The notes under the pieces: generated by a model
What the model saw: only the letters and a program-made list of their open reading frames with translations
The model's database searches: none
What the model was told of the DNA's origin: nothing
Position numbers and translations under genes: made by a program
Shown: one piece after another, positions 47,785 through 58,427 of the stretch
How the letters are laid out: each line of letters begins with the position of its first letter
Position numbering within the stretch: position 1 is the stretch's first letter
Assembly: GCA_946406115.1 (NCBI GenBank)
Contig: OX291553.1
Span: forward strand, 8,809,001-8,873,000
Origin: Apoda limacodes
Lineage: Eukaryota > Arthropoda > Insecta > Lepidoptera > Limacodidae
Direction of reading: 5' to 3'
DNA: 64,000 bases

Positions 47785-48780
47785 AACCGGCCAAGTGCAT
47801 GTACTACACTATTTCAAGCATTCCGTAGAATTCTGATTATAAATCTATACTTATATGGATTTTGTTTAAATTAATTTCCCTAGACATATTTGCAAAGCCA
47901 TTTTATTCTGATTTTTCTATACGGACGGACATGACGAAACTATAAGACTTTCGTTTTTGCTATTTGGCTACGAAACTCTAAAAATAGTCTAATAGCCCTG
48001 CCGCACACTCGTCGACTGGCATGAGAAGTAGCGAGGAAAGGAGGCGAGCTCGCAAAAAAAACCCAACAGCGTCAAATCGCATGAGCGAGGTGGCCAGACG
48101 ACAGGACTATTTCTCGAGATTATCCGATTACCAACATTTGGAGTAAGTGCTCTAAAGTTGCGACTACAGACTTAAAATTGTAGTAGTATGTATTAATAAT
48201 TTCTAAACGTTGCTTGTTCGTGAAATTTACCGCGATAAAAACCCACGCCTTGACCATCGTTTTGACTTTGACAAATCATAAAAAAGTTTGTAGGTATGTT
48301 TGTTCCGTATTATAAAACAAAACAAAATTGGAAACCCTTTATGTATAAAATAAACAAATGGTATTAAAAGTTACAAAAAAGACGTACCTACTTGTTTTTC
48401 TTGACAGGAAATGAGTTTAAATGTTTTACTGCATTTATAACACTGAGTCCCAAAAAAAAAAAAGGTCGTGGTAAGGAAGTCTCCGCTTTTTCTCTGTGTT
48501 CTTTGAAGTTTAGGTAAATTAGCTCACCTGATTCAGATCACTGATTATAATATATTTATACATTATATAATTAATCTTTGAATTTTTTTTTTATTGCGTT
48601 AACTTAGAAGCTTGATAATTGTACAGCTTCAAGGGGACCGTAGACCTTTTATTTGATATTTATTTTAACCTTGATACCTTTCCTGAGAAAAGGGGTCTTG
48701 ACAGGCAGACAGAAAGACAACAAAGTGCTCCTATAAGGTTTCTTTTTTTCCTTTTGGATACAAAACCCTAAAATATAAAT
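47785..48780. repeat. 'ggttccgt' family fragments, minus orientation
   Basis: 47785-47985 begins 'aaaaaccggccaagtgcatg' and ends 'ggctacgaaactctaaaa'. 48600-48780 holds 'agcttcaaggggaccgta' and 'acaaagtgctcctataagg' then 'acaaaaccctaaaa'. The 600 bp between them shows nothing recognisable. Confidence 0.5.
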
Positions 48781-48875
48781 TAATTAAAAAACATTTTTTT
48801 TTGAGTGCATCTTATAGTGAAATAACGAAACTCAAACACACCCATAGATACATAAACTATAAAATGGTATAGTCC

Positions 48876-48881
48876 TTTATT
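48876..48881 (-). terminator. Polyadenylation signal of NIFK
   Basis: AATAAA on the minus strand, 44-49 nt past the NIFK stop codon at 48925, a normal distance. Confidence 0.6.
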
Positions 48882-48924
48882 GAGCACTTATAAAAATAAA
48901 AATTTGCTTAAATTAAAACATTAT

Positions 48925-51900
48925 TTATTTTCTCATTTTCTTTTTATTAGCTTTTTTCACCCCAGTAGCTTTTTCAAACTTCACCTTCGGCGGAACTGAA
49001 CTCTCTGGAACAAAAATCAGAATTTATTTACCTATGCTAAGACTTAAGCAACGAACAGGAAGCAGTCGACGTAAAATAACAAAGGTTGCACGTGTTAGGC
49101 CAGAAACAGAGACACATATGGGAAAAAAAAAATGTAATCTTGCTGCCTTATGAGCTGTGGTGAGTTGGGGACCTTTTGCAGGTGTGAATGGTTTCAAATC
49201 ACGTTTTCCAAGACGTCTTCATACTGTCCCATCACTAATACCTTGGACAGCTCGTGAGCAATTCTACACCAGAAATTATGACGATTTCTGAAGGTTGCTG
49301 ACACTATAAATCAATCATGCCATTCAGATACACATTTGCAAAACAAAAAACTTACTTTGTAGAGCCTTCCTTTTGATCTCTGCCTTGCTTATTGAATTGT
49401 TTTCGTTGTTATTAGCTTTCATGGTATAAATTTTACTCACTTTTGATTTTGAAATAGGCTTAGTAACTTCTTCATCACTGAAAGAGATTTATAATTAGTT
49501 AGGAAAAAACCAAAGTGAAATCTATTGCTTCTATAAAAGTGTGCAATAATTTTTGTAAGATAGGAACCTTTATTTGATTTCTGCATGCTATAGAAGTAAT
49601 TCCATGTTGTTGATATTAATATTATGTTGCGGTTAGTCATGTCACGTACTTACTATTCAAATAACTTTAAAAAAAAAGATTTTTTATTATAAATAATGAT
49701 ATAGGACTAACCTATTGTCGCTATCACGATTTTGACTAACAACTGCATCAATGTTGTCTGCAGAATTTTCATACTCCTCCTCATCAGTCTCATCACCAGA
49801 CGATGGATGTGAGTCATACTCATCATCATTCTTTATCATTTTTTCATATTCGTCAGAATCGAATTCATAGGCGCTGTCAGCATCACTACCTGCTTCTTGC
49901 TGAATTTTAATGAAATCTTCAAGGGGTTTCACTCCCTTTTGCACAAGCATTTTTTGTTTTGTTTTTATGTTATTACTTTCTTTTTCTGATCTTGCTTTTT
50001 TATTATATCTGCTATCACTATTAATAGGTGTTACTTGTTTAACATTTTCTATTTTAACAGCATTCTTTTTGTTTTTTATTTGGGTTTCACTCTTGATTGT
50101 TTTTATACCTTTTTTATCCATTAGTTTTTTATCTTTAATCTCTACCACAGTATCTTGGGATTTAGCATTTTCTTTTTTTACTTTTACACTTTCATCTTCA
50201 TCTTTTTCTTGCTTTATAATTTTATTTAGTAATTGTTCTGGGACATCTACTGGCATGAAAAAATCATAGTTAATCCCCAGTTCACTTAGCTTCTTCTTTG
50301 TGCTTAAAAGACTGAAAAAAAAAACCTTATCATTATTATTCTACATTATTTTGTAGGTGCTTAAAAATAGGGCGATATATCGATCTAAAGCGCGCAACCA
50401 TCAGTGTGGGCCCGTCCCGCGCAGCGTCTTTTAATCCGTGGTCGTCACTCGAGAACTTAACCCATTACATACTAAACTGATGTTATCACTATGTGCACTA
50501 ATTTGAGGCTGTAAACGTTTTTCACACAATCTTTTTTTTAGTTTTAAATCCCACCACGGCAGCCCTATTACTACGCCTACACTGTCCGAACTTAAAAGGC
50601 TATCTTTTGGACTGAAGTAAATAGAAATCTGAAATTTTCATAGAATATGTGTTATTGTGGCAGATTTACTAAAAAATTATAAAATACAAAATGTAGAAAT
50701 TTAAAGGAAATATGTTTATGTTGTCTTTGCTCTGTCATAAAAACAGTAATACATACAAGTTTCAAACTTAAGAGGATTATAGTGTAAACACTATAGCAAA
50801 ACAACAAATAACAAGAACCGTTCAATTTGTAGTGCAGTCTGTGGTGATATAGAACCCTCAGTGCACGAGTCGGTCTCGCACTTGGCTTGTTTATTTACTG
50901 TCAAGTTCCTGGGAGTTACAAGGCGTGGACGATAGTCGTGAACGGGCCAACCAATACTATTCGCGTCTTGTCACAAAAGCAGTCGTTTTTTCTGGTCCTT
51001 TAAAAAGCATTTTATGCAATGCACGAAATAAGCGTTTTTAAAGTCGTGCCATGCTATTGTGAACAATTTTTGAACATTACAAACTAACACTCGTTTCAAA
51101 AAGTACTCGCATTCGCAACAACTGCATGAAATAATATTTTCAGTTATGTTCAATCTAGGATTTCAACCTTTTTTATTTCTCGAGGCACGAGAATTCTCGA
51201 CAAGGAATTCTCGAGAATTCTCGAGTACCTCGAGAAATTAAAAAAAAATGTTTTATAACAAATTAGACTGATAGATGCGATTAATTAAATCAAATAGTTA
51301 ATTTTTAGGGTTCCGTACCCAAAGGGTAATCAGCGGAACCCTATTACTAAGACTTCGCTGTCCGTCCATCCGACACCACGCTGTATCTCATGAACCGTGA
51401 TAATTAGACAGTTGAAAATTTTTATAGATGTATTTCTGTTGCCGCTATAACAAAAAATACTAAAAAACAGAATAAAATAAATATTTAAAGGGGCTCCCAT
51501 ACAAAAAACGTGATTTTTTTGTTCGATTTTTTTTCGGTGTTGATAACGGCAACAAGTAGACGCTTAAAATATTCACAGAATAATTAGTTATACATGTATA
51601 GTCACTTTACAAATAAATAATTAAATTAAAACAAATATTTAAGGGGGCTCCCATACAACAAACGTGATTTTTTTGCCGTTTTTCTAGATTATGGTACGGA
51701 ACCCTTCGTGCGCGAGTCCGACTCGCACTTGGCCGATTTCTAGTTACCACAAATTTCACCTATTCATTAACAAATCAACAAAAAATAATAAACTAAAAAA
51801 ACTATATTCGACTAATCTATAAAAAAGTAAAGAGCAGGTTAGTACTTAACTTTTTATAATTATTGGGTCCCTATCAGTTCCCAAATGTACCACAGTCTTT

Positions 51901-54900
51901 AATTAAACTAAAATAGTAAAATTAAATAAACTAAATTACTAGTACATATTTAAAGAAAATGTCTTTTATATTTCTTTATCACACTTACTTGTAAGCAGTG
52001 TCATTATGTGCAGTCAAAGCGGGTGCTGAAACCTTAATTAGACCCACAAGCTTTTTCTTTGTAAATTACTTTTTTCAAAGAAAAGCGCGCATTCATAGAA
52101 CCCACGGGCGATAATGACGCGCCTATTCCATCAAGTATAAAAGCTGTCTGTTTGTGAACTATGTGCACATTACAAGCAAGTAATTATTTGAAATTCAGCT
52201 AAAACTTTTTAATTCATAAGTTCTCTAGTATCTACCTATAGATATCTGGCGGTGGCGTGGTTTTCTCTACTTAGTGTCCTTCCGCACGGTATTGATTTCT
52301 GATGTTTACGAGGCGTTAAATTGTTTCATCCCGTCTCCACTAAAGACGAATTTCTCGAGCAGAAACCCTAGTTCAATCACATCATAACTGCAATCATACC
52401 ATTAATCAACTGCTCTTCAAAATAGTAAAAATATTTACTTACTTTGTTAGCAATTTCCGTGCCCTCTTTAACTCTCCCAATTTATCTTTAGTCTCATTAT
52501 ATGCCTGTGAACAAAATTTATGTTGTACACAATATTGATAGATGTTAGATGTTTTTACAGACGTTATAATATTTGCTTTATGACTAAAGACAAACCAATT
52601 CTGCCTACAGTCTCGATGCTCAACACTTAATTTGAAACTATTGGCCATTCAAAAATTAAATACTTTAACTTATTTACCTTCTTCATTTTGAGCCTATAGT
52701 TATTTCCTGGATTATTTTTAGAGTTCCAGCGTTTTCTCATAGCATTCCGTTTCTGCTCTTCAGGTGGTATATAAACAGCTGAAAATATATATTCCTATTT
52801 ATTAGATCTTTATGCTATTATATAAAATCACAAACAAAAATCTTAAACACTACTTTGCATACAAAGCTTAATTTAAGCAGTTTAATTTCTTATGGGGTAT
52901 ACAATAGGGATGAATTAGTGAAATTACTGTAATTTTTAGTTGTGTACTAAGCCATATTTCAGAATGAGATTACAATCATTGTCAACTATTTGGTGATTTT
53001 TTGTATAATATGTATGTATTTATAATATATAGCGATTTTTAAATTAAAATTAAATGTCTCGCGCGGGACAGGCTCAATACCGCTTTTCGGTAATAACTCG
53101 ACCGCGCGTGCAGCGTACTGACTCAACTATTTAACAATAGGGTAAATCTGATTTAAAATATTATATTTTATTAAAATACATTTTCTATGGATATTTTTAC
53201 TAGTTACCTATCTATTACAAGTAATTTGAACTCAAAAGATAAATATTCAAAAACTTTTGATTATATAGGTTTTTTTTACTATGTCCCGCTTTTGACAAAA
53301 TAATCCCGCATTTTTCACTCAAAAAGTTCCTAAATCCCGACTTGTATAGTCATACAAAAATTTATATGACTATACTACCTTAGGATATAGTCCAGCCAAA
53401 TACAGTTTTAAAAATCATACCAAACACAGAACCTACATCTTTTTTAAGAACTCAAATAAAAACTGTGTCTACAATTCTAAACCAGAAAAAAATTACCAGA
53501 ATCAATCAATATCAATTTTGGAATATTTGCCTATTAATTCATGCAGGAAGTTTAATCAGTTTAGCTGAGATATTATATATTACTTATGGTTATGTTCAAT
53601 TTACATCATTAATAAATAAAAAAAAAGTTGTAAATTTGTTTACACACCCTTGATCAATCGCTTTCCCATTAGATAATTGTTCATTGTTTCTGCAACAATC
53701 TGACCCACAGCAGGTTCTTTAAACTCAACAAAGGCATGTCCCTTAGAGTTCCCTGTGCGTTTGGATCTGATTACACGAACATTGGTGACAACACCAAACT
53801 GTTTGAAGTACTGTGTCATCTCATTCTGAAAACATATAAATCCTACTATTATATTGATACTATTTTTTTCCAATTCTACCTTTTTTTGTTTTCATGAATA
53901 ACACATATTGAACCATTCATTTATTATTCAAATACAAATTAGTGCACATGACAAGCTAGACATTTCAGAGATAAAGGGGGAAAAGGTAATTTTTGGTTGT
54001 AATTATCATCTATTTTGCATAAAATTAAAAAAAAATCTTTGAGATTGTGCAAACAAAGCCGGTTTATATGACAACTCATTCCCCATTGTTCCATTCTTCC
54101 TTCAACTTGCAAATACTTATCCCCTACTTTTTAAAACAAGAATTTTATTTATATAATTATATTGTAAAATAACCATAATAAAAACTCTAAGAATGTGCAA
54201 ACAAAGCTTGTTTATATGACGATTCATTGTATCATTCTTCTTTCTACTTTCAAATACTTACAACTTAATTCTGAAAACTAAGAATTTTATTTTTATATTT
54301 CATTTCATTCTAAAAACTAAGAATTGTATTTCATTTATGTTAAGCAGATGCAGGCAAGTAAGTTGTACACCTGAACTAAATTTTAGGTCTATAGCATTTG
54401 CATTTGATGATAAACACATCTGTGACATCCAACAGAGAGAGATTTTAACTATTTTGGTACTAAATATGGTAATTTTTTACTTTGTCGACGGATCGTATTT
54501 TTACGTAAAAAAAATTTTAATCGATAGAAAGGCATCCCCTTATGCACAGATGAAACGCAAAAATCGGCGGAAACGACTATTTTTTCGTAAAAAAAATGTT
54601 GAAAAAAAAATTGTTTTTTACTAATTTATACGCTACAAAATTAATAATTACAATAAACTTACATAGTATTACGTCTGCGGAGGATAGAGAATCCCAGCTG
54701 CAGTCCAGAATTGGTGAAAACGTTCACCAGCCACTTTAAAAGTTTGTCGGAATCGCGCTTCAGCTAAATATCCCACGAAAAAGGCCTCACGGCGGCCATA
54801 TTGTGGAACATTCGCACGCAAATCCCGCCAAAGTCTTTCTATATTTTGCGTGTGTGCACCTGTTACGGGATCAACAAAATGCACGCTGTGATTCACACAC

Positions 54901-57421
54901 AAGTGCTGGAAGCCTTCTTCCGTCAAAGTTTCATAGGCTTTCCAGCAGTCACTATATATAATCGACCCCGGCTTAATATAGTCTTTCACTAATTGAATAA
55001 GTGTGTCCTTATCACGTTTTTGGACAGGCACAAAAAACTGTTTTGACTTGTCTAGTCTTTCTACTCCGCCAAAAACCCACTGTCCTTGCACAATACGCCC
55101 GCGATTATACTTCCGGCGACCGAATTTAGCTTCGTCAATTTCAACGATAACGCCTTCACCACCAATTTTTTGCGAATGACGAACACTCCAATCGACAGCT
55201 ACTTCGCGCACAAAACTTGCCCAGTCCGTATAAGTTCTGGTGGAAATGTCCAAATCACTAATTATATACGAACTGCGACTACGCGGTATGCTTAAATAGA
55301 GATGAACAAATTCAAACACTTTCCACACCGGCAAGCTCGAGTTTTCAAAAAAAGTGCCTTTGAACAAAGACGATTTAAATGTACAAGGAACCGCTTTGCG
55401 TTTAGTTTTCTTGGCTAACTCCAAGTTGGCCTTGTCACACCTAAATAAATTTGTGACTGCACTAAAATTGCACTCTTTCCCGCACTTTCCACAATTCCTA
55501 TTAAACAATAGGACACCGTGTTTTTTTAAAAAATCAAATAGAAGTTGAGAGTCTCCTGCAGAACCAACAAAACTAATATGTCCTATTTCTCTACACTTCA
55601 AATTACAGCCGTTGCAACTGAAAGTTTCGCGCGAGGTTGAAGCCATAACGGAAACTAAAAACTTTACTCACAAATCTCACAACCAACAACCAACCGGAAA
55701 TAGCTCTACAATGTTGCTACCCTAAACGAATTTCACTCTTAATGTTTTTTAGTTGAAAAGATTTTTTTAGGGTTGTAACGAATTCTGTTTTTAGTTTGTT
55801 GGGATGCCCTAACAAGATTACTGGGTAGAAATAAAAAAAATAACCACGAAGGCTAAGGCAGGAGCTTGCTTCGCTTCGCTCCTGCCTTAACCTTCTAACC
55901 TAACCCGGCCGCGTTGGGGTGCCCTAACAAGATTACTGGGTAGAAATAAAAAAAATAACCACGAAGGCTAAGGCAGGAGCTTGCTTCGCTTCGCTCCTGC
56001 CTTACCCTTCTAACCTAACCCAGCCGTGTTGGGGTGCCCTGACAAGATGACTGGGTAGAAAAATATAACCCGGTCTATTCGTTTTGTAAAGTTGGGGTAA
56101 CGAATTTGATTTTTTTATCATATTTTACTCCGCTAACTTGATTTCTGGCGCAACTAGTTTTTTTAGACGTTTTTTTCACAACTTTTTTTAAAGCTAGCAA
56201 CATTGTTATTAAAAAAAAAACTACATTTGTGATCTGTTATTTACAAGTCTCGTAAATATCAATTTAACGTTTTTTTTATCTTTATCATTGTTATTTAAGT
56301 TTCCGCCGCAAAATTTTTATTGAAATACGTTTCTAAAATTATAAGACAAATTTAGAACTTATTTTCAGCTCAAAAAGTTATCCGTCGCCAAAGTAAATAT
56401 TTACCCTAAATATATTAGGTGAAAAATACACACTACTGAGGTTTATTTTGAGGCTTAGTCGAGCTAAAGTAAGGGTTTACAGTATGTCAATATAATGAAT
56501 ATGAATTTATGGTGGCCAAATAAATATATTTTTTCTCCAGGAGCATCGTTTTTCATTCCCTGAACTGTTATGAATAGAAATCTAAATAAAAATTAAATAA
56601 TTCAGGGTTCCATAGCTGCAAAACTAGGGACCCCAGTCAAAACTATCTCTTACAAGAATTGCTTGTAGAGATGCCTTCTAACGTTAACAGTAATAAAAAT
56701 AGGGTGTTATAGGGACAGCACAATTTTTGCCAAACAATTGTTTAAGTGTGCACCCCCTTTGGGAATTTGGTTTGGTTCCAATTTAGGGTCTATAAATGGG
56801 GGTGCTAAAAAAAAGTTTTTTTTTAAGCATGTTTATGAAACAAAAGGACTATATGAAAACACCAAAAAATCTTTCATCATGAGATGATTGACATGAACAA
56901 AATTATGGTTATGAGGACACCATAAACTTTCATGTAAAGGGCCAGAGTAACTAAAAGGAGGCGCAAGGGAAAAAATTAACGGACTTGGGAAATTTTCATG
57001 AATTTTTGTTTCGGTTGCTTCGTCGCGAAAAAATTTCTAAGTTTTTTTTCTGAGCGCCCCTTTTTGTACACCCCAACCGAATCTAAATAAATATTGTTGA
57101 CTGTTGATTGTTGCTGACTGATTAAGGGAAAGTAACATTATTCTAACCTCGTAAAAACCGTGAGGAATATGAGACAAATAAACAAGTCCACGTTTCTTGG
57201 GATTTTTTTTTAATTTGCCACCTTTATCTTTTTGCTTGTCAAGCTTTAGTTCTGTATCATTTTCCTGCAAAAAAGTTTTCAAATTAATAACTTGTAACTA
57301 TATATTTATAACCTGATCTTGCTTGCAAAAGGAATATTACCTTCAACAATTTTTTTATTCCTTTTATAGATTTAACGAAATCTTTTTGTTTACTAGAATC
57401 CAATGCAACAATTTCCTCCAT
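48925..57421 (-). CDS. NIFK: NIFK (MKI67 FHA-domain-interacting nucleolar phosphoprotein) homologue, 8 exons, 446 aa
   Basis: Exons, 5' to 3': 57421-57341, 57264-57148, 53825-53648, 52778-52678, 52504-52443, 50311-49712, 49477-49356, 49004-48925. All borders are AG/GT and the phases join (0, 0, 1, 0, 2, 2, 1), giving 447 codons with TAA. The RRM spans residues ~53-131: RNP2 LVYLSHI, '[17 protein letters not shown]', '[18 protein letters not shown]', RNP1 KGHAFVEF, '[11 protein letters not shown]'. These are hallmark NIFK words. It continues with the basic segment '[19 protein letters not shown]' and '[14 protein letters not shown]' (the human counterpart is KKLAKKGIDYDF), then a Lys/Glu-rich low-complexity region and an acidic stretch ([23 protein letters not shown]), and a Lys-rich tail. 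NIFK binds pre-rRNA in the nucleolus. The protein is longer than the human one (about 290 aa) because of the charged region in exon 6. I see no FHA-binding motif with certainty. Intron 1 is only 76 nt; intron 2 (3.3 kb) hosts a Merlin transposase. Confidence 0.95.
51175..51238. repeat. Nested palindrome rich in CTCGAG/GAATTC
   Basis: The outer arms ATTTCTCGAGG (51175-51185) and CCTCGAGAAAT (51228-51238) are perfect complements. Inside, GAGAATTCTCGA-type words repeat three times, so most of the 64 bp can pair. Lies in the NIFK intron between exons at 50311 and 52443. Function unknown. Confidence 0.75.
51306..51745 (+). repeat. Most complete copy of the 'agggttccgtaccc' dispersed repeat
   Basis: Starts 'agggttccgtacccaaaggg', contains 'ctgtatctcatgaaccgtga', two copies of 'gggctcccatacaa' about 150 bp apart, and ends 'gcgcgagtccgactcgcact' then 'tggccgattt'. 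About 440 bp, non-coding; the reference for the fragments listed elsewhere in this window. Confidence 0.65.
52060..52240 (+). repeat. Second copy of the TATA-containing repeat core
   Basis: Matches 7375-7555: 'aaaagcgcgcattcatagaa', 'cacgggcgataatgacgcg', 'gtataaaagctgtctgttt', 'agctaaaactttttaattca'. The terminal inverted repeats seen at 7338 and 7695 are missing here. Lies in the NIFK intron upstream of the exon at 50311. Confidence 0.6.
54046..54265. repeat. Diverged tandem duplication, 147-bp period
   Basis: 'gtgcaaacaaagccggttta' at about 54046 recurs as 'gtgcaaacaaagcttgttta' at about 54193, each followed by 'tatgac' and 'cattctt..tt', 'caaatactta'. Inside NIFK intron 2. Non-coding. 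Confidence 0.6.
54669..55646 (-). CDS. Merlin-type (IS1016/ISXO2-like) DDE transposase, intact, 325 aa
   Basis: One uninterrupted ORF from ATG 55646 to a stop at 54669, in NIFK intron 2 and in the same orientation. The N-terminus has paired cysteine motifs (CNGCNLKC at 11-18, CGKCGKEC at 52-59) that could bind zinc. The DDE core shows [19 protein letters not shown] with D171, [10 protein letters not shown] with D233, and '[13 protein letters not shown]' with E270, so the full triad is present. 'VFGGVER', '[12 protein letters not shown]' and 'ARFRQ' fit the ISXO2-like domain of animal Merlin elements. I could not find the terminal inverted repeats or the 8-9 bp target duplication. It could be an active or recently active transposon or a host-retained gene. 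The eukaryotic base composition and setting argue against bacterial contamination. Confidence 0.85.
   Translation of the reverse strand: MASTSRETFSCNGCNLKCREIGHISFVGSAGDSQLLFDFLKKHGVLLFNRNCGKCGKECNFSAVTNLFRCDKANLELAKKTKRKAVPCTFKSSLFKGTFFENSSLPVWKVFEFVHLYLSIPRSRSSYIISDLDISTRTYTDWASFVREVAVDWSVRHSQKIGGEGVIVEIDEAKFGRRKYNRGRIVQGQWVFGGVERLDKSKQFFVPVQKRDKDTLIQLVKDYIKPGSIIYSDCWKAYETLTEEGFQHLCVNHSVHFVDPVTGAHTQNIERLWRDLRANVPQYGRREAFFVGYLAEARFRQTFKVAGERFHQFWTAAGILYPPQT
55798..56070. repeat. 115-bp tandem repeat with an internal hairpin
   Basis: Units start at 55798, 55913 and (partial) 56028, each with 'tgccctaacaagattactgg' or a close variant. The first two are nearly identical. Each full unit contains a perfect stem AAGGCAGGAGC (55855-55865 in unit 1) against GCTCCTGCCTT (55878-55888) around a 12-nt loop, extended by 'ggctaa/ttaacc'. 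It lies 150 bp from the Merlin ORF start, in NIFK intron 2. Confidence 0.85.
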
Positions 57422-57830
57422 TTTTAATGTTTTGTTACAATGGTATTTATCTTCAAAAACTTGTCTCGTTTCCACTGTGTTTGTAATTTGAGGTTATGTT
57501 TAGTGTTGCCAGCTCCCCAGCACAAATTATATAGTATATGCTCCCAAGCGTCGTAACCGTATAACCATCTATTTTTTTTAAATCTACAACAGCTCATACT
57601 TAAAATGCATTTTACTAAGCAAATCACAAAATCATAGTCATGTATCAGAGTACAAAATTGACCATAATTTAGAAAGAGACAAAGCAAAACTTTATTTCCC
57701 TTAATTTACATCGCTGGGGCGTGCGACAAATTGACGTTAAAAGCGCAGGGCCCAGCGTCACTGCTCCCTTTTTATATCACATTGCTTCTTTTAAGACGAT
57801 TGAGTGTATCCATTCTGTCAAGTAATTATA
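57422..57830. promoter_or_regulatory. Presumed NIFK promoter region
   Basis: The sequence just 5' of the minus-strand NIFK start. 57700-57770 is locally GC-rich ('ctggggcgtgcgac', 'gcgcagggcccagcgtcac'), fitting a TATA-less housekeeping promoter, but no specific motif was identified. Confidence 0.3.
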
Positions 57831-58424
57831 ATTTTGCAGCTAGCTGGTTTGGATGACTCTACTAAAACGGTGGGACTGTTAAGGTATTCGCGAATTTCTG
57901 TGTTACGTGTGAACCATGGTGCATTAACTATGTTTCTAAGAATAGCATTATGAGCCCTTTGGAGGTACATGTTACTATTTCTAGCTACTCCTCAGAGTTG
58001 GATGCCATAACTCCAAATGGGTTTTAGAATAGTTTGCTACAGCTTGTTGTCTACGGAAAGGACTGAGTTCCAACAGATCAGCCTGTATAAGTTTTTGTAT
58101 CTAATGTTTATCTGATCGCGTTTTTGCTTTATATGTTTTTCCAATTAAGTTTTTTGTCCAGGTGAAAGCCGAGGCATTTGACGCAGTTTTTGTATGGGAG
58201 GACGTCATTTCCAAATTTAACTGCCGGACAAATGCCTTCATTTAGAGTGAAGTAAATGTGTAGGGATTTTTGAGCGCTACCACGGATTCTCCATTTGTGC
58301 AGCCATGTATCCGTTTTGACCAACACTGATTAAAGGTTGAGATTAGCAACTAAAGGGTCTTTGTCACTTGCTAAATAGGTAACGTCGTCTGCATATGTCG
58401 CCACGCTAGAGTAGAATAGAGGTA
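57830..58424 (-). pseudogene. Jockey-type reverse transcriptase fragment
   Basis: Minus-strand frames, from 58420: 'VATYADDVTYLASDKDPLVA' (catalytic YADD), then 'VLVKTDTWLHKWRIRGSAQK', 'LGFHLDKKLNWKNI', then broken frames down to about 57830. The 5' side is cut off by the CR1-like element beginning near 58428, so that element landed in this older LINE or beside its broken end. No matching LINE sequence was seen after 62032. Dead. Confidence 0.75.
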
Positions 58425-58427
58425 GGG

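Noticed and set aside
49356..49440. A separate exon split by a 36-nt intron after KSK (GTGAGT at 49440)
   Set aside because: The frame stays open through this point and joins the next exon in phase from the GTAAGT at 49355; a 36-nt intron would be too short.
51175..51238. Heat-shock element cluster
   Set aside because: GAA and TTC are directly abutted (GAATTC) or 4 nt apart, not in the GAAnnTTC spacing needed.
52443..52648. Stand-alone small gene
   Set aside because: Only its last 20 codons are real, as NIFK exon 5 after the acceptor at 52504; the upstream portion is intron.
54669..55646. Bacterial insertion sequence contamination
   Set aside because: The ISXO2-like domain also defines animal Merlin elements; the ORF lies within the intron of a eukaryotic gene with continuous flanks.
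57284..57475. Reading through '[13 protein letters not shown]' as NIFK coding sequence
   Set aside because: A GTAATA donor follows LLK and the next exon joins in phase 76 nt later; the rest is intron.
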